From NCBI RefSeq assembly GCF_009765375.1, contig NZ_VTOK01000005.1:158937-222936 (forward strand): a stretch of DNA of 64,000 nt, in the 5' to 3' direction. Below, one piece after another: positions 42,025 through 50,405 of the stretch; within the stretch, counting starts at the first letter, position 1; the number at the start of each line of letters is the position of its first letter. Under the pieces are notes generated by a model. It did no database searches. It was not told the origin of the DNA and saw only the letters and a program-made list of their open reading frames with translations. Both the position numbers and the translations under genes were made by a program. This stretch comes from Alteribacillus sp. YIM 98480. Lineage in GTDB: Bacteria; Bacillota; Bacilli; Bacillales; Marinococcaceae.

Positions 42025-43257
42025 CTATTTATAATGGCCGCCGATTTTTTGTGCGCGCAGCTGAGCCTGGCCTGCATTGGTAAGAGAAGAAGCATAAAGG
42101 AGCGTGCCATTACCAAAACGTTCTTTTAATTCATCTACTGTTTGATTCAAAGTTTCGCGGTCGTGAAGGGAGTGAAACAGGTTGAGCTGGCGAAAAGTGT
42201 CATCTGCGAGCTGGTCGAGCGTAATACCGACACTTCGTAAGGGATATTCGTCCCAATGCTCATGAAAAAGCTCGGCAGCCGCATCATAGATCACTCTTCC
42301 GTCATTGGTGTAATCCTCGAGTTTTTTCTGGCGATGAAAGCCAGCCGGGAAGTCAAAATCATGGCCACCTGCACCGGCTGACACCGTGGTGCCCATGTAG
42401 CCGTTCTGTCTGGCACGGCGCGCCACTTCTTCACTTAGTTCCCGCAAAACGACTTTCACTTCGTCCCACGTATAATAATCGCGCGGGAGCGTCATATGAT
42501 GACCAATACCTTTGCGGCGGATATGGGTGTCGACTGTTACCGGAGAGGGGTCCCATCCGTACGTCGTCCGCCAAAGCAGCTCTCCATTAATGCCCCAGCG
42601 CTTTTTCATTTGTTCGAGCGGAAAGCGGGCAAGCTGGCCGATGGTGCGGATGCCCATGTTGCGAAGGTGGCGCTCCATCCGTTTTCCCACACCAAATAAA
42701 TCCCCAATCGAACGCGGCCACAGCTTCTGCTGTAAATTATTTTGAGATAACGTAAAAATGCCTTCTGGCGATTTTTTTGCGAAATGGTCGCAAGCCATTT
42801 TGGCAAGCACTTTTGTCGGACCAATGCCAACACGGGCGTTTACGCCGAGCATTCGTTTAATCTGCCGTTTCATACGCGCTGCTGCTTTCACAGGATCGCC
42901 CCCGAACGGTTCAAGAGAATAGGTCATTTCCACAAAAATTTCATCTACACTGTACGGTTCGACTTCATCACTGAACATTTCAAGCACGGAGGCAATTTCA
43001 ACCGATGCATTTAAATAGGCCTGCATACGTGGTTTAATGACAACGAGATCCGGACATTTATTTTCTGCTTCCCAAAGAGCTTCAGCTGTTTTTACTCCCC
43101 ACTGTTTAGCAGTCGGGCAGGCTGCCAGGATGACACCGCTGCGGATTTTTGGGTCTCCTGCCACCACGACGGGTTTATTTTCAAGATCGGTGCGGCAGAC
43201 CTTTTCAAAACTCGCATAAAACGATTGCATATCCACTAAAAAGACGATCCGCTCCAT
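42025..43257 (-). CDS. yqjW: Y-family DNA polymerase, PolY2/YqjW type
   Basis: A protein of 410 aa. FLVDMQSFYASFEKVCRTDL is the palm motif with the first catalytic Asp; PYSVDEIFVEMT carries the SxDE catalytic pair. Helix-hairpin-helix motifs follow (RVGIGPTKVLAKMACDHFAK, GVGKRMERHLRNMGI), then a little-finger domain. It performs error-prone translesion synthesis. ATG at 43257 is well spaced from GGAGCG. Its promoter has a LexA box between -35 and -10, so it should be SOS-induced. No YqjX (YolD-like) partner follows. Confidence 0.9.
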   Translation of the reverse strand: MERIVFLVDMQSFYASFEKVCRTDLENKPVVVAGDPKIRSGVILAACPTAKQWGVKTAEALWEAENKCPDLVVIKPRMQAYLNASVEIASVLEMFSDEVEPYSVDEIFVEMTYSLEPFGGDPVKAAARMKRQIKRMLGVNARVGIGPTKVLAKMACDHFAKKSPEGIFTLSQNNLQQKLWPRSIGDLFGVGKRMERHLRNMGIRTIGQLARFPLEQMKKRWGINGELLWRTTYGWDPSPVTVDTHIRRKGIGHHMTLPRDYYTWDEVKVVLRELSEEVARRARQNGYMGTTVSAGAGGHDFDFPAGFHRQKKLEDYTNDGRVIYDAAAELFHEHWDEYPLRSVGITLDQLADDTFRQLNLFHSLHDRETLNQTVDELKERFGNGTLLYASSLTNAGQAQLRAQKIGGHYK

Positions 43258-43293
43258 TCTCATCGCTCCATTAAAAAGACTCGATATAGTTCT

Positions 43294-43322
43294 ATTATAT
43301 GGGAACAAACGTTCTTTAACAA
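43294..43322 (-). promoter_or_regulatory. Promoter of the PolY2 gene
   Basis: On the minus strand: TTGTTA (43317-43322), 17-base spacer, TATAAT (43294-43299), about 37 bases before the start codon. Confidence 0.7.
43302..43315 (-). promoter_or_regulatory. LexA (DinR) box
   Basis: AGAACGTTTGTTCC on the minus strand fits the Bacillus LexA pattern CGAACNNNNGTTYC in the core GAAC-N4-GTTC. It fills the promoter spacer, an ideal repressor position. Confidence 0.75.
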
Positions 43323-43421
43323 CAGTAGACATTTTCCATCAGCCGCTGCCAGAATTCTTTTTAAAAAAAGATAGCCCGTGATATAATAGCTTTACATTCG
43401 TCGAGAAAGGAGGAGAAGATA

Positions 43422-43691
43422 ATGGAAATGGAAAAGCAGGTTTTAGGAGCGCTTCACAACATTCAGGAAACTCTAAGAGAACATGGACAAATGCTCTCAG
43501 CCTTAAAAACGGGCCAGGAAGAATTAAAAGCAGAAATAGACAGCGTGAAAGTACAGAATGCCAAAGAATTCAGCGAAATAAAAGACCGGTTGGAGAACCT
43601 TGAAGCAAGCCATGACGTACTAAAAGATGAAACATGGACAAACAAAAAAGATATATACCGCATAAAAAACACATTAGGTTGTTTAAAATGA
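43422..43691 (+). CDS. Coiled-coil hypothetical protein, 89 aa
   Basis: Nearly the whole protein is a predicted coiled coil (LGALHNIQETLREHGQMLSA; EFSEIKDRLENLEASHDVLK) with heptad Leu/Ile. AAAGGAGGAG precedes the ATG, and TATAAT at 43383 could be its -10 box. It overlaps the start of the open frame of the TatD gene but not its likely ATG. Small coiled-coil proteins of this type are common in Bacillaceae as unknowns. Confidence 0.7.
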   Translation: MEMEKQVLGALHNIQETLREHGQMLSALKTGQEELKAEIDSVKVQNAKEFSEIKDRLENLEASHDVLKDETWTNKKDIYRIKNTLGCLK

Positions 43692-43765
43692 ACCCGCTTT
43701 TCCCCTTAGAATCCTTTCCGAACTTGTCTTCCTTACGTTATGATGGGTATAAAAAGGAGTATTTT

Positions 43766-44524
43766 ATGATAGATGCTCATATCCATTTAGAACAATACGA
43801 AAACATTGAATCCAGCATAGAAAAATGGAAAAAAGCCGGCATCCAAAAAGTCGTAGCTGTTTCCAATAATCTCGCTTCTTCCTACAAAACACTAGAGCTA
43901 AAAGAGAAATTTTCAGACTTTATTTTGGCAGGTGTCGGTTTTCATCCAGAGAAAGGTCTGCCCAAAGAAGCCGATTTTCAAGAATGGCAGCGTCTTGTAT
44001 ACCAGGAGCGAGATAAAATAGCATGCATAGGAGAAATTGGTCTGCCTCATTATGAGCTTGAGCAGCTCCCAACTTCTATCGAACAACACATTAATTTTTT
44101 AAATAGATGTTTGCACACAGCAAAAGATCACATGCTTCCGGTTGCATTGCATGCGGTTCATGACAAAGCAGAAATCGTATATCAGCTTTTGCAGCAAGAA
44201 ACCCCGCATCTGCCCGCTCATTTTCACTGGCTGAAAGCACAGCCGGAAGTTGTCCGGCAGATTACCGCCTCCGGTTATTACATTTCTCTTACCCCAGAAG
44301 TTTGCTACCGCCATAGAGATCAAATGTTAGCTTCCATGATTCCAACCGAACAAGTATTAATAGAAACAGATGGGCCATGGCCGTTTGAGGGACCTTTTAA
44401 AGAAAAACAAACGACACCCTTGTTTCTTTCAAATATAGTGTCATTTTTAGCTAAAGAAAGAAATAAGAACAAACAAGCAATCGAAAAGACAATCGTACAT
44501 AATACGCTGAAAATGTATGGGTGA
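43766..44524 (+). CDS. TatD-family metal-dependent hydrolase
   Basis: A 252-aa TIM-barrel hydrolase. Metal ligands: MIDAHIHLEQY (HxH), CIGEIGLPHYE (Glu), ALHAVHDKA, PAHFHWLK and ETDGPWPF (Asp). TatD proteins are DNases or amidohydrolases; this is a diverged member, since the usual GEIGLDY reads GEIGLPH. ATG at 43766 follows AAAAGGAG. Probably one transcript with the coiled-coil gene 75 bases upstream. Confidence 0.88.
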   Translation: MIDAHIHLEQYENIESSIEKWKKAGIQKVVAVSNNLASSYKTLELKEKFSDFILAGVGFHPEKGLPKEADFQEWQRLVYQERDKIACIGEIGLPHYELEQLPTSIEQHINFLNRCLHTAKDHMLPVALHAVHDKAEIVYQLLQQETPHLPAHFHWLKAQPEVVRQITASGYYISLTPEVCYRHRDQMLASMIPTEQVLIETDGPWPFEGPFKEKQTTPLFLSNIVSFLAKERNKNKQAIEKTIVHNTLKMYG

Positions 44525-44611
44525 GCAATTATTCTAGACGTTTGAGAGACATAACACGAGGGAAAAGAACAAGCACAAAGACAACAGAGAATAGATAGGA
44601 GGCGTGCTAAA

Positions 44612-44902
44612 ATGAAAGTAGACCAATTATTTAATGAACAAAACGAAGAGATTCAATTTGATTCCGGTGAAATTAAGGTGAAAAATGATGATCCTGAAAA
44701 TTGGGAAGTAAAAATATATGGAGTCGAAAACCAGCGCTTTTTTATGGAAGGTCTGCGAGACAACCGTAAAGAACATCTAACGTTTGAAACAAACAAAGGA
44801 ACGATGAATGGCATCGTAGATATTGAAACCTTTGACTCGGCCTCTGAAGAAAACGTGGTAACCATGAAAGGGACAAGCACATTAAATGGCTACAAACAAT
44901 AA
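44612..44902 (+). CDS. Hypothetical protein, 96 aa
   Basis: ATAGGAGGCG precedes the ATG. The product is acidic and beta-rich (MKVDQLFNEQNEEIQFDSGE; NWEVKIYGVENQRFFMEGL; ENVVTMKGTSTLNGYK), all soluble. A T-rich terminator separates it from the ATP-grasp gene. Function unknown; a small carrier or substrate of that enzyme pair is conceivable but only by proximity. Confidence 0.65.
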   Translation: MKVDQLFNEQNEEIQFDSGEIKVKNDDPENWEVKIYGVENQRFFMEGLRDNRKEHLTFETNKGTMNGIVDIETFDSASEENVVTMKGTSTLNGYKQ

Positions 44903-44955
44903 AAACGAAGAAAAGGAAAGGACAGCTTTTAAATGTCCTGCCAAGTAAAAAAAGC

Positions 44956-44988
44956 CTGAACTGTCCATGACAGTTCAGTTTTTTTTTC
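44956..44988 (+). terminator. Terminator after the 96-aa gene
   Basis: CTGAACTGTC / GACAGTTCAG with a three-base loop and nine T. Confidence 0.92.
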
Positions 44989-45081
44989 TTTTGAAATCGA
45001 GTCATAATCTGCTGCCAGACAGGTCAAAATATCATTGTGTAATCAGTCAAACCAATAGCGAGAAAAGGGGATGCGGAAATT

Positions 45082-46332
45082 ATGACAAAAACGAAGCGGG
45101 ATATTAACTATAAAACAGCATTAATTGGCTGGAGTCTCCCTTCAATCGAGGCGATCGACCAGATGAAACGGCCATTTGTGATCGTAGGACCACCGGGCAT
45201 GGAAGATTATGCAAAAAAATATGATCTTCCCTATATTTCGTGGGACTTTGAAGATTATAAAAAACGAGTATCAATGGAAGAAGTATGTGATCACTGTGAA
45301 GAGTTGTTTCATGCATTAGAAAATGAAAATGTAAAGCTTGCTGTTCCGTTATTTGAAGATACAGTCGAATGGGCTGCCGCTATTAATGCTCGATTGCAAA
45401 ATGACCCGAAAATCTTCAAACACAGCTTATTGTTCCGTGATAAAGCAAAAATGAAACGGCGGGCGCTAATGGGAGGCTTAAAAGTAGGAGTATTTGAAGA
45501 AGCGCGGACGAAAGAGGAAGTAAAACAATTTTTAAGACGAGTAAATGATGCGCTATTGAAAGAAGAAGAAGAATTAGATCCTATACACGTAAAAGCATTT
45601 AACAAAGCAGGCGATGTCGGTCATCGTGTTATTCGTTCTGAACAAGATGCTGAACAGCTTGAAGAGGAGACATTTCCATGTCTATTAGAAAGTCACCTTG
45701 ATGGTGTCGAGGTATCTTGTGAAGTATTTATTCATAACGGAAAAATCCGCTTTTTAAACATTACGGAATATATCGTATTCGGTTATTCGATGATGGCCCC
45801 GCCTTCTCCTCCAATAGAAAAGCAGCGAAAGAAAATTCGCGGTGCCGTTCAAGCTCTGATAAAAGCGTTTGATATCAAAAATGGTCTCATCCATCCAGAA
45901 TTTTTTATAGACGAAAATGGTTCCATTAGTTTTATTGAAGTAGCGCACCGTATACCAGGGGGAAACATCTTTGATTTAATCCAAAAAACGTATAATTTCA
46001 ATCCATATCAAGCCCATATTCTTGTTTCGGATCCAAATACGACCGATGAAGAACTGAATAAATTTTTCCCGAAAGAACACAAATTCAAAGGGCATGCAGG
46101 CAGTTTGATGGTTTATCCGCGAGTGGAGAAAATTGAAAAATTAAACGTACCGCAAGAATTAGAAGAGCACCCGGGATTTGACCGTCACACTATGTTTACC
46201 CCTGTTCAGCGAAAAGTAGAAGAGTCAGAAGGATTTGGAAATCCTCATGGAGTTGTCTTCTTCCATCATGATGATTGCGATCACGTTAAACAACCACTGC
46301 AAGATTACGCACAACATGATTTCTTCATATAA
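45082..46332 (+). CDS. ATP-grasp ligase of unknown substrate
   Basis: A 416-aa protein. An N-terminal pre-ATP-grasp domain (about 1-115: TALIGWSLPSIEAIDQ, VIVGPPGMEDYAKKY) is followed by the ATP-grasp fold: VKAFNKAGDVGHRVI (ATP-lid loop), DGVEVSCEVFIHNGKI, IHPEFFIDENGSISFIEVAH with metal-binding Glu and the RIPGGNIFDLI end. This is the carboxylate-amine ligase type, which forms an amide through an acyl phosphate. AAAAGGGGATGCGG precedes the ATG. The next gene, a single-cysteine protein, begins 34 bases after the stop, so the two act together. The substrate could be an amino acid, peptide or protein C-terminus. Confidence 0.85.
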   Translation: MTKTKRDINYKTALIGWSLPSIEAIDQMKRPFVIVGPPGMEDYAKKYDLPYISWDFEDYKKRVSMEEVCDHCEELFHALENENVKLAVPLFEDTVEWAAAINARLQNDPKIFKHSLLFRDKAKMKRRALMGGLKVGVFEEARTKEEVKQFLRRVNDALLKEEEELDPIHVKAFNKAGDVGHRVIRSEQDAEQLEEETFPCLLESHLDGVEVSCEVFIHNGKIRFLNITEYIVFGYSMMAPPSPPIEKQRKKIRGAVQALIKAFDIKNGLIHPEFFIDENGSISFIEVAHRIPGGNIFDLIQKTYNFNPYQAHILVSDPNTTDEELNKFFPKEHKFKGHAGSLMVYPRVEKIEKLNVPQELEEHPGFDRHTMFTPVQRKVEESEGFGNPHGVVFFHHDDCDHVKQPLQDYAQHDFFI

Positions 46333-46366
46333 AACAACATTTTAAATGTAAAGGTGGGATAAGAAA

Positions 46367-48340
46367 ATGGCTGTACAAATGAATACTGGCGGAGAAATTA
46401 ACACATTTGAAGCTGCTTTTAACAATTTACAACAGGCTGCTCCGTATGCAAAAGAAATGTATCAAAATCATGTATTTCAAGTGGCCAAAAAGTTGGCAGA
46501 AACCAGGGAAGGAATCAAAGAATTATATGAATTTGCCCCCAAGTTTGAAGAAGCCGGTGTGTTTGAGGGAGGACCATGGGAAAACCCATCTAAATTACAG
46601 CCGGCCTTGGTGAACGGCTCCTTACGAGTAGACGGTGTCGAATCCATTGTGGCGCTCTTGAGCGAGCTTCGTATGCTCGCACTTGCAAAAGAAACGTATA
46701 CTCACGAAAACGTGACGGCAGAAGATGCACATGAATATTTAAACGAAGTGATGGCTAATAATTTAGATTTTATTTTTCCAGAAGAAGTAGATGAAGACGG
46801 CGATGAACAAGGCAAAGAAACAGAGAGGGCGCAGCGCCTTTTCGAATTGGTTGTTGATGAATTAACACTACAATCGATTTCGAGCACGCTTATATCAGAG
46901 ATTAAACGGCTTACCGTACAGCGTCCGATTATGACCAATCGGATTCGTGTCATGATCCGAAAAGCAGAGCAATTAATGCATGAAGATGTTGATGAACAAG
47001 ACAGAGAGGAGATTGAACGCTTTCATTATGCTATTTCGACTCTCACTCCTTTGACTAGAGAATTTGAGGACTATGGAGAGTACAGGCAGCAGCTAAAAGA
47101 AATAAGTGAGGAAGAATTAGAAGAAGAAGCAAAAGCTTTTGGCAGCTCCTTGCACGATACCGGACTTGTTTCTCCTTATCATGTTGTTTTAATGAGGCAT
47201 TTAAATCGAAATGATAAAAAAGAATTAATGAAATTTGCTTTAGGACTGAGTGATAATGGTTATGCTCACCTAGAAGAACATTATGAGATGGTGCAGCAAT
47301 TAATAAAAGTTGCGGTTCACATACCTACAAGGCAATCGATATATGGACTGGCGCGTCTTTTAGAAAGAGGAGTCTTGTCCCAAACCCCGGTAAAGCCTGG
47401 TTTAAGACGTTTAATTGAACTTGATATTAACCAGGATGTCCGTAATACGCTCATGGATGCGACGCATAGCAAAAAGGAAGGGCTGACCGCCAATGATGTA
47501 TTGACAGCAGGTGTTATGAGTGTGCTCGGTCAGCCGCTTGGAATAGGCCAAGGATTAAATCCTACCTGTCAAAGCGCAAGAGCTCTAAGTCTGTGGTCTA
47601 TTCATGCGCCGGGCTATTTGCTTGAATTAATACCAAGAGCAGCTAGAGATGGAGATATTGATGTTAGTTTTGAAGGGCAGCCTATCCATTCAAAAGATTT
47701 GCCGGGAGGACTTGCTCCAGAGCTGCATGAAGAATTAGATCCAGTTTCCCTTGTTCTGGTTCCGCATTTAGATCGAATTTATGCGGAAATGGTAAGACGC
47801 GTACAATTTAGAGGAGATGACCCACATAAATGGGTAAATCCAGCGTTTTATGGTGACTGGATTCCAAAAGGGTTCAGTAAAGTGTTTCAGCATAACACGC
47901 AAAACATCGTCGATTATCAAGGATTTGTCCGTTTATTTTATGCAACCCATCACCCAGAGTACAATGAAGGCCACGAAATGATTTATCCTAATCCTGTAGG
48001 GATCGCTATTACAACCGTCTATGGAAACTTTTTAGGATTCCACGCGATAACGATTCAACGGATTGCCAAAGACTCCGAAGGTAATTACCGCGTGTATTTT
48101 TATAATCCTAATAATGACAGTTCTCAAAATTGGGGACAGGGAATTGAGCCTGCTGTACAAGGACACGGTGAAATAGAAGGAGAATCTTCTCTTCCATTTC
48201 ATGAATTTGTTTCACGTTTGTATGCTTTTCATTACAATCCTTATGAACAAGGTGATTCGTTTGCGGTTGATTCGAATAATTTAGAGGAGATTGAACGTCT
48301 TGCTAAAGAAAGTTGGGGGCAAGAATTTCAATGGTTGTAA
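46367..48340 (+). CDS. Large protein with a cysteine-hydrolase-like core, partner of the ATP-grasp ligase
   Basis: A 657-aa protein I cannot assign to a family. Residues 1-260 are acidic and helical. The rest looks globular. Cys401 is the only cysteine and lies in GQGLNPTCQSARALSLW, at the start of a helix as in papain-like enzymes; His559 is in GNFLGFHAITIQRI, and YFYNPNNDSSQNWG follows with Asn/Asp candidates. The order Cys, His, Asn/Asp with these contexts fits papain-like or transglutaminase-like hydrolases. It could cleave or transfer what the ATP-grasp enzyme ligates. AAGGTGGG precedes the ATG. No signal peptide or membrane helix, so it is cytoplasmic. It converges on ablB with a three-base gap. 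Confidence 0.7.
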   Translation: MAVQMNTGGEINTFEAAFNNLQQAAPYAKEMYQNHVFQVAKKLAETREGIKELYEFAPKFEEAGVFEGGPWENPSKLQPALVNGSLRVDGVESIVALLSELRMLALAKETYTHENVTAEDAHEYLNEVMANNLDFIFPEEVDEDGDEQGKETERAQRLFELVVDELTLQSISSTLISEIKRLTVQRPIMTNRIRVMIRKAEQLMHEDVDEQDREEIERFHYAISTLTPLTREFEDYGEYRQQLKEISEEELEEEAKAFGSSLHDTGLVSPYHVVLMRHLNRNDKKELMKFALGLSDNGYAHLEEHYEMVQQLIKVAVHIPTRQSIYGLARLLERGVLSQTPVKPGLRRLIELDINQDVRNTLMDATHSKKEGLTANDVLTAGVMSVLGQPLGIGQGLNPTCQSARALSLWSIHAPGYLLELIPRAARDGDIDVSFEGQPIHSKDLPGGLAPELHEELDPVSLVLVPHLDRIYAEMVRRVQFRGDDPHKWVNPAFYGDWIPKGFSKVFQHNTQNIVDYQGFVRLFYATHHPEYNEGHEMIYPNPVGIAITTVYGNFLGFHAITIQRIAKDSEGNYRVYFYNPNNDSSQNWGQGIEPAVQGHGEIEGESSLPFHEFVSRLYAFHYNPYEQGDSFAVDSNNLEEIERLAKESWGQEFQWL

Positions 48341-48343
48341 TAG

Positions 48344-49195
48344 TTAAGTGGTACGAAGCTGTCTGTACCAAATATTCATCGACTCAAGTTGACCAGAAAT
48401 GTTGCTGTTGCGGACCATCCGGCCTCCATAGGTAAAGCCGTGATAGATATTTACTACGTTCATGCCAAGCGATAGGGAACGGGAATAAGAAAACAAGGTC
48501 CATATCTTTTTTTGCTGCATCAGGCGAATTAAAAAAGAAAATTGATAAGAAAGCAGCCCTTTGTTTCGGTGCTCTTCTATCGTGGCGCAATCACTCATTT
48601 CTGCTGACTGAAACGATGGCAGGACATCAGCTGAACAGGCACTGATAATCCGGTCTTTATGCTCAATGACAGTAAAGTATACTTCGTTTTTCATAACTCC
48701 ACGAATAAAGTCTGGATCATGCATCGGAGTTGGATACGTTTTAAACACAGAACGATATAACCGAGACATCTCTTCGGCATCGTTCTCGGTAGGACGGCGC
48801 ATCGTGTACTTGGCGGGCAGAATCGATCTGCCTGCTTTTTTTGTCACCGCACAAGCCTGCTCTATCACCCTTTTTTCCTTTTGAGGGTCCACAGTATAAT
48901 TACGGGAAGGATGTAAAAAGAAGGAATAAATGAAAGCATCTTTGCCTTTGAAAAATCCTTTAATTGCTCCTTCTAATTCAAATTGTTTTAAAGATTCCCT
49001 TGTTCTATCTTCTTGTGTCACATAAAAAATCAGTTTATCACAATGCTGTGTTCTTGCGACTCTTTTTAACGAATCAAGGAAAAGAGGCATTTTTTCTTCT
49101 TTTGGTAAAGCATAAATTTTTATACGTTCGCTAAATGGTTCTATTTGCATATAATTGGTTAATAACATCGGAAAATGTTTTATGAGTTGATTCAT
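48344..49195 (-). CDS. ablB: Beta-lysine N-acetyltransferase AblB
   Basis: A protein of 283 aa. The first half carries KLIFYVTQEDRTRESLKQFE and AIKGFFKGKDAFIYSFFL; a GNAT domain follows from about 140 (YTMRRPTENDAEEMSRLYRS, ATIEEHRNKGLLSYQF), ending in FSYSRSLSLGMNVVNIYHG and SGQLESMNIWYRQL, the characteristic AblB tail. AblB acetylates beta-lysine, giving the osmolyte N-epsilon-acetyl-beta-lysine. The lysine 2,3-aminomutase gene (ablA/kamA) that normally adjoins it is not in the window. GGAGGGC precedes the ATG. A rhodanese-like gene lies upstream on the same strand. Confidence 0.85.
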   Translation of the reverse strand: MNQLIKHFPMLLTNYMQIEPFSERIKIYALPKEEKMPLFLDSLKRVARTQHCDKLIFYVTQEDRTRESLKQFELEGAIKGFFKGKDAFIYSFFLHPSRNYTVDPQKEKRVIEQACAVTKKAGRSILPAKYTMRRPTENDAEEMSRLYRSVFKTYPTPMHDPDFIRGVMKNEVYFTVIEHKDRIISACSADVLPSFQSAEMSDCATIEEHRNKGLLSYQFSFLIRLMQQKKIWTLFSYSRSLSLGMNVVNIYHGFTYGGRMVRNSNISGQLESMNIWYRQLRTT

Positions 49196-49311
49196 GATAG
49201 CCCTCCAGTCTTCCGAAAAATGACCGGTGTTATTCCGGCGTGTCGTACTATCTATACGAAGGAAAACAGGGAATTAGAATGTAAATATTTTTGCAATTTA
49301 ATGAAACAAAA

Positions 49312-49340
49312 AGCCGTTCCCGAAAAATTCAGAAACGACT
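49312..49340 (-). terminator. Terminator of the rhodanese-like gene
   Basis: On the minus strand AGTCGTT / AACGGCT with a 15-base loop, followed by TTTTTG. Present between this gene and ablB, so the two are probably separate transcripts. Confidence 0.55.
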
Positions 49341-49369
49341 TACCTAATCATACAGGGTGCGAAGCTATT

Positions 49370-49747
49370 CTAACTGCAATGGGCTTTTATTGGCTGGGAG
49401 GAGTGTTGGTTTCCATGTACAACGGCAAAGTTTTGAACGGTCATACCATGTTTTTGCAGAAGTCGTATGCTCAGATTTTTAGACACTTTATCTGGAGCAA
49501 CAAGGAAAACAGTATCAGCATGAATAGTGTTAATATGTCTTTTTAAATAAGGATACGGCAAAGTATACGCTTCTTTTACAGGGTAGCGGTCCGCCTCCTG
49601 ATAGTCGCGGATGTCCAGGATTACCATGTCTGATGGAAGCGGCTTATCCGGAAGTGGAGCGCATTTTATACCAGGGACCGGTATCCATCTTTTATATCCA
49701 ACGACCAGCAGTAAAGCACCTAGTAGAACGATGATCGACCACGTCAA
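49370..49747 (-). CDS. Membrane-anchored rhodanese-like protein without the catalytic cysteine
   Basis: A 125-aa protein with one N-terminal helix (TWSIIVLLGALLLVVGYKRW) and a rhodanese fold: DMVILDIRDYQEADRYPVKE and AYTLPYPYLKRHI. At the place of the active-site loop, where sulfurtransferases have a Cys, it reads VFLVAPDKVSKN, so it is unlikely to transfer sulfur. The TTG start at 49747 has GGGAGGG seven bases upstream; the longer ATG frame begins before that site. It may be a binding module at the membrane. Confidence 0.78.
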   Translation of the reverse strand: MTWSIIVLLGALLLVVGYKRWIPVPGIKCAPLPDKPLPSDMVILDIRDYQEADRYPVKEAYTLPYPYLKRHINTIHADTVFLVAPDKVSKNLSIRLLQKHGMTVQNFAVVHGNQHSSQPIKAHCS

Positions 49748-50030
49748 TGAGTTTCCCTCCCGAATGTTTATCATCATGTACTGATAGACATTAATTTCTT
49801 ACTGGAAATGTATCTTTATACTCCAGCGCCTGTATTTGTGTTCCAGTCATGTTTTACTTTATAGGGAACCGGGTATGAAGAGCAAATAAAATGCATGTCA
49901 CACAACAAGAAATAGTATACTACAAGGACAAGCTGTTGGCATAGAGATAAGAATAGAAAAATGCAAATGAATTTAGAAACAGTAGAATATTTGATACAGT
50001 GAAGGAAAGATATAGCAGGAGGTGATCGGA

Positions 50031-50363
50031 ATGTCAGAGGAACAACAAGAGCTTATTGATCGCATATATGCTGAGCTAGAAAAGGTAATTGATCCTGAAC
50101 TCGGCGTCGACATTGTAAATTTAGGACTGGTGTACGGTGTAGACCTTGACGAAAAAAAAAATGTATTTATCACCATGACATTGACGGCTATGGGATGCCC
50201 GCTAGCTGGAACGATTGTAAATGATATAAAATCAGCACTAAAGGATCTGCAAGAATTTGGAGAAATTAATGAAGTCGATGTAGAAATTGTGTGGAATCCA
50301 CCTTGGGATAAAAGCAAGATGTCCCGTTACGCGAAAATAGCACTTGGCGTACCGGAAAATTAA
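50031..50363 (+). CDS. MIP18/DUF59-family iron-sulfur assembly protein (PaaD/SufT-like)
   Basis: A protein of 110 aa. VIDPELGVDIVNLGLVYGVD is the DUF59 signature and LTAMGCPLAGTIV carries the conserved Cys; VEIVWNPPWDKSKMS follows. These proteins help assemble or deliver iron-sulfur clusters. Excellent site AGGAGGTGATCGGA before the ATG. Transcribed alone with a strong terminator behind it. Confidence 0.92.
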   Translation: MSEEQQELIDRIYAELEKVIDPELGVDIVNLGLVYGVDLDEKKNVFITMTLTAMGCPLAGTIVNDIKSALKDLQEFGEINEVDVEIVWNPPWDKSKMSRYAKIALGVPEN

Positions 50364-50367
50364 AAAG

Positions 50368-50403
50368 AAAGCTGTCCGGCTAAAAGTGGTACCGGACAGC
50401 TTT
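50368..50403. terminator. Bidirectional terminator
   Basis: AAAGCTGTCCGG / CCGGACAGCTTTT around a 12-base loop, shared by the convergent MIP18 and aldo/keto reductase genes. Confidence 0.92.
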
Positions 50404-50405
50404 TC

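Noticed and set aside
49175..49546. 123-codon plus-strand frame over ablB start and the rhodanese gene
   Set aside because: Antisense to two better supported genes with good start sites.
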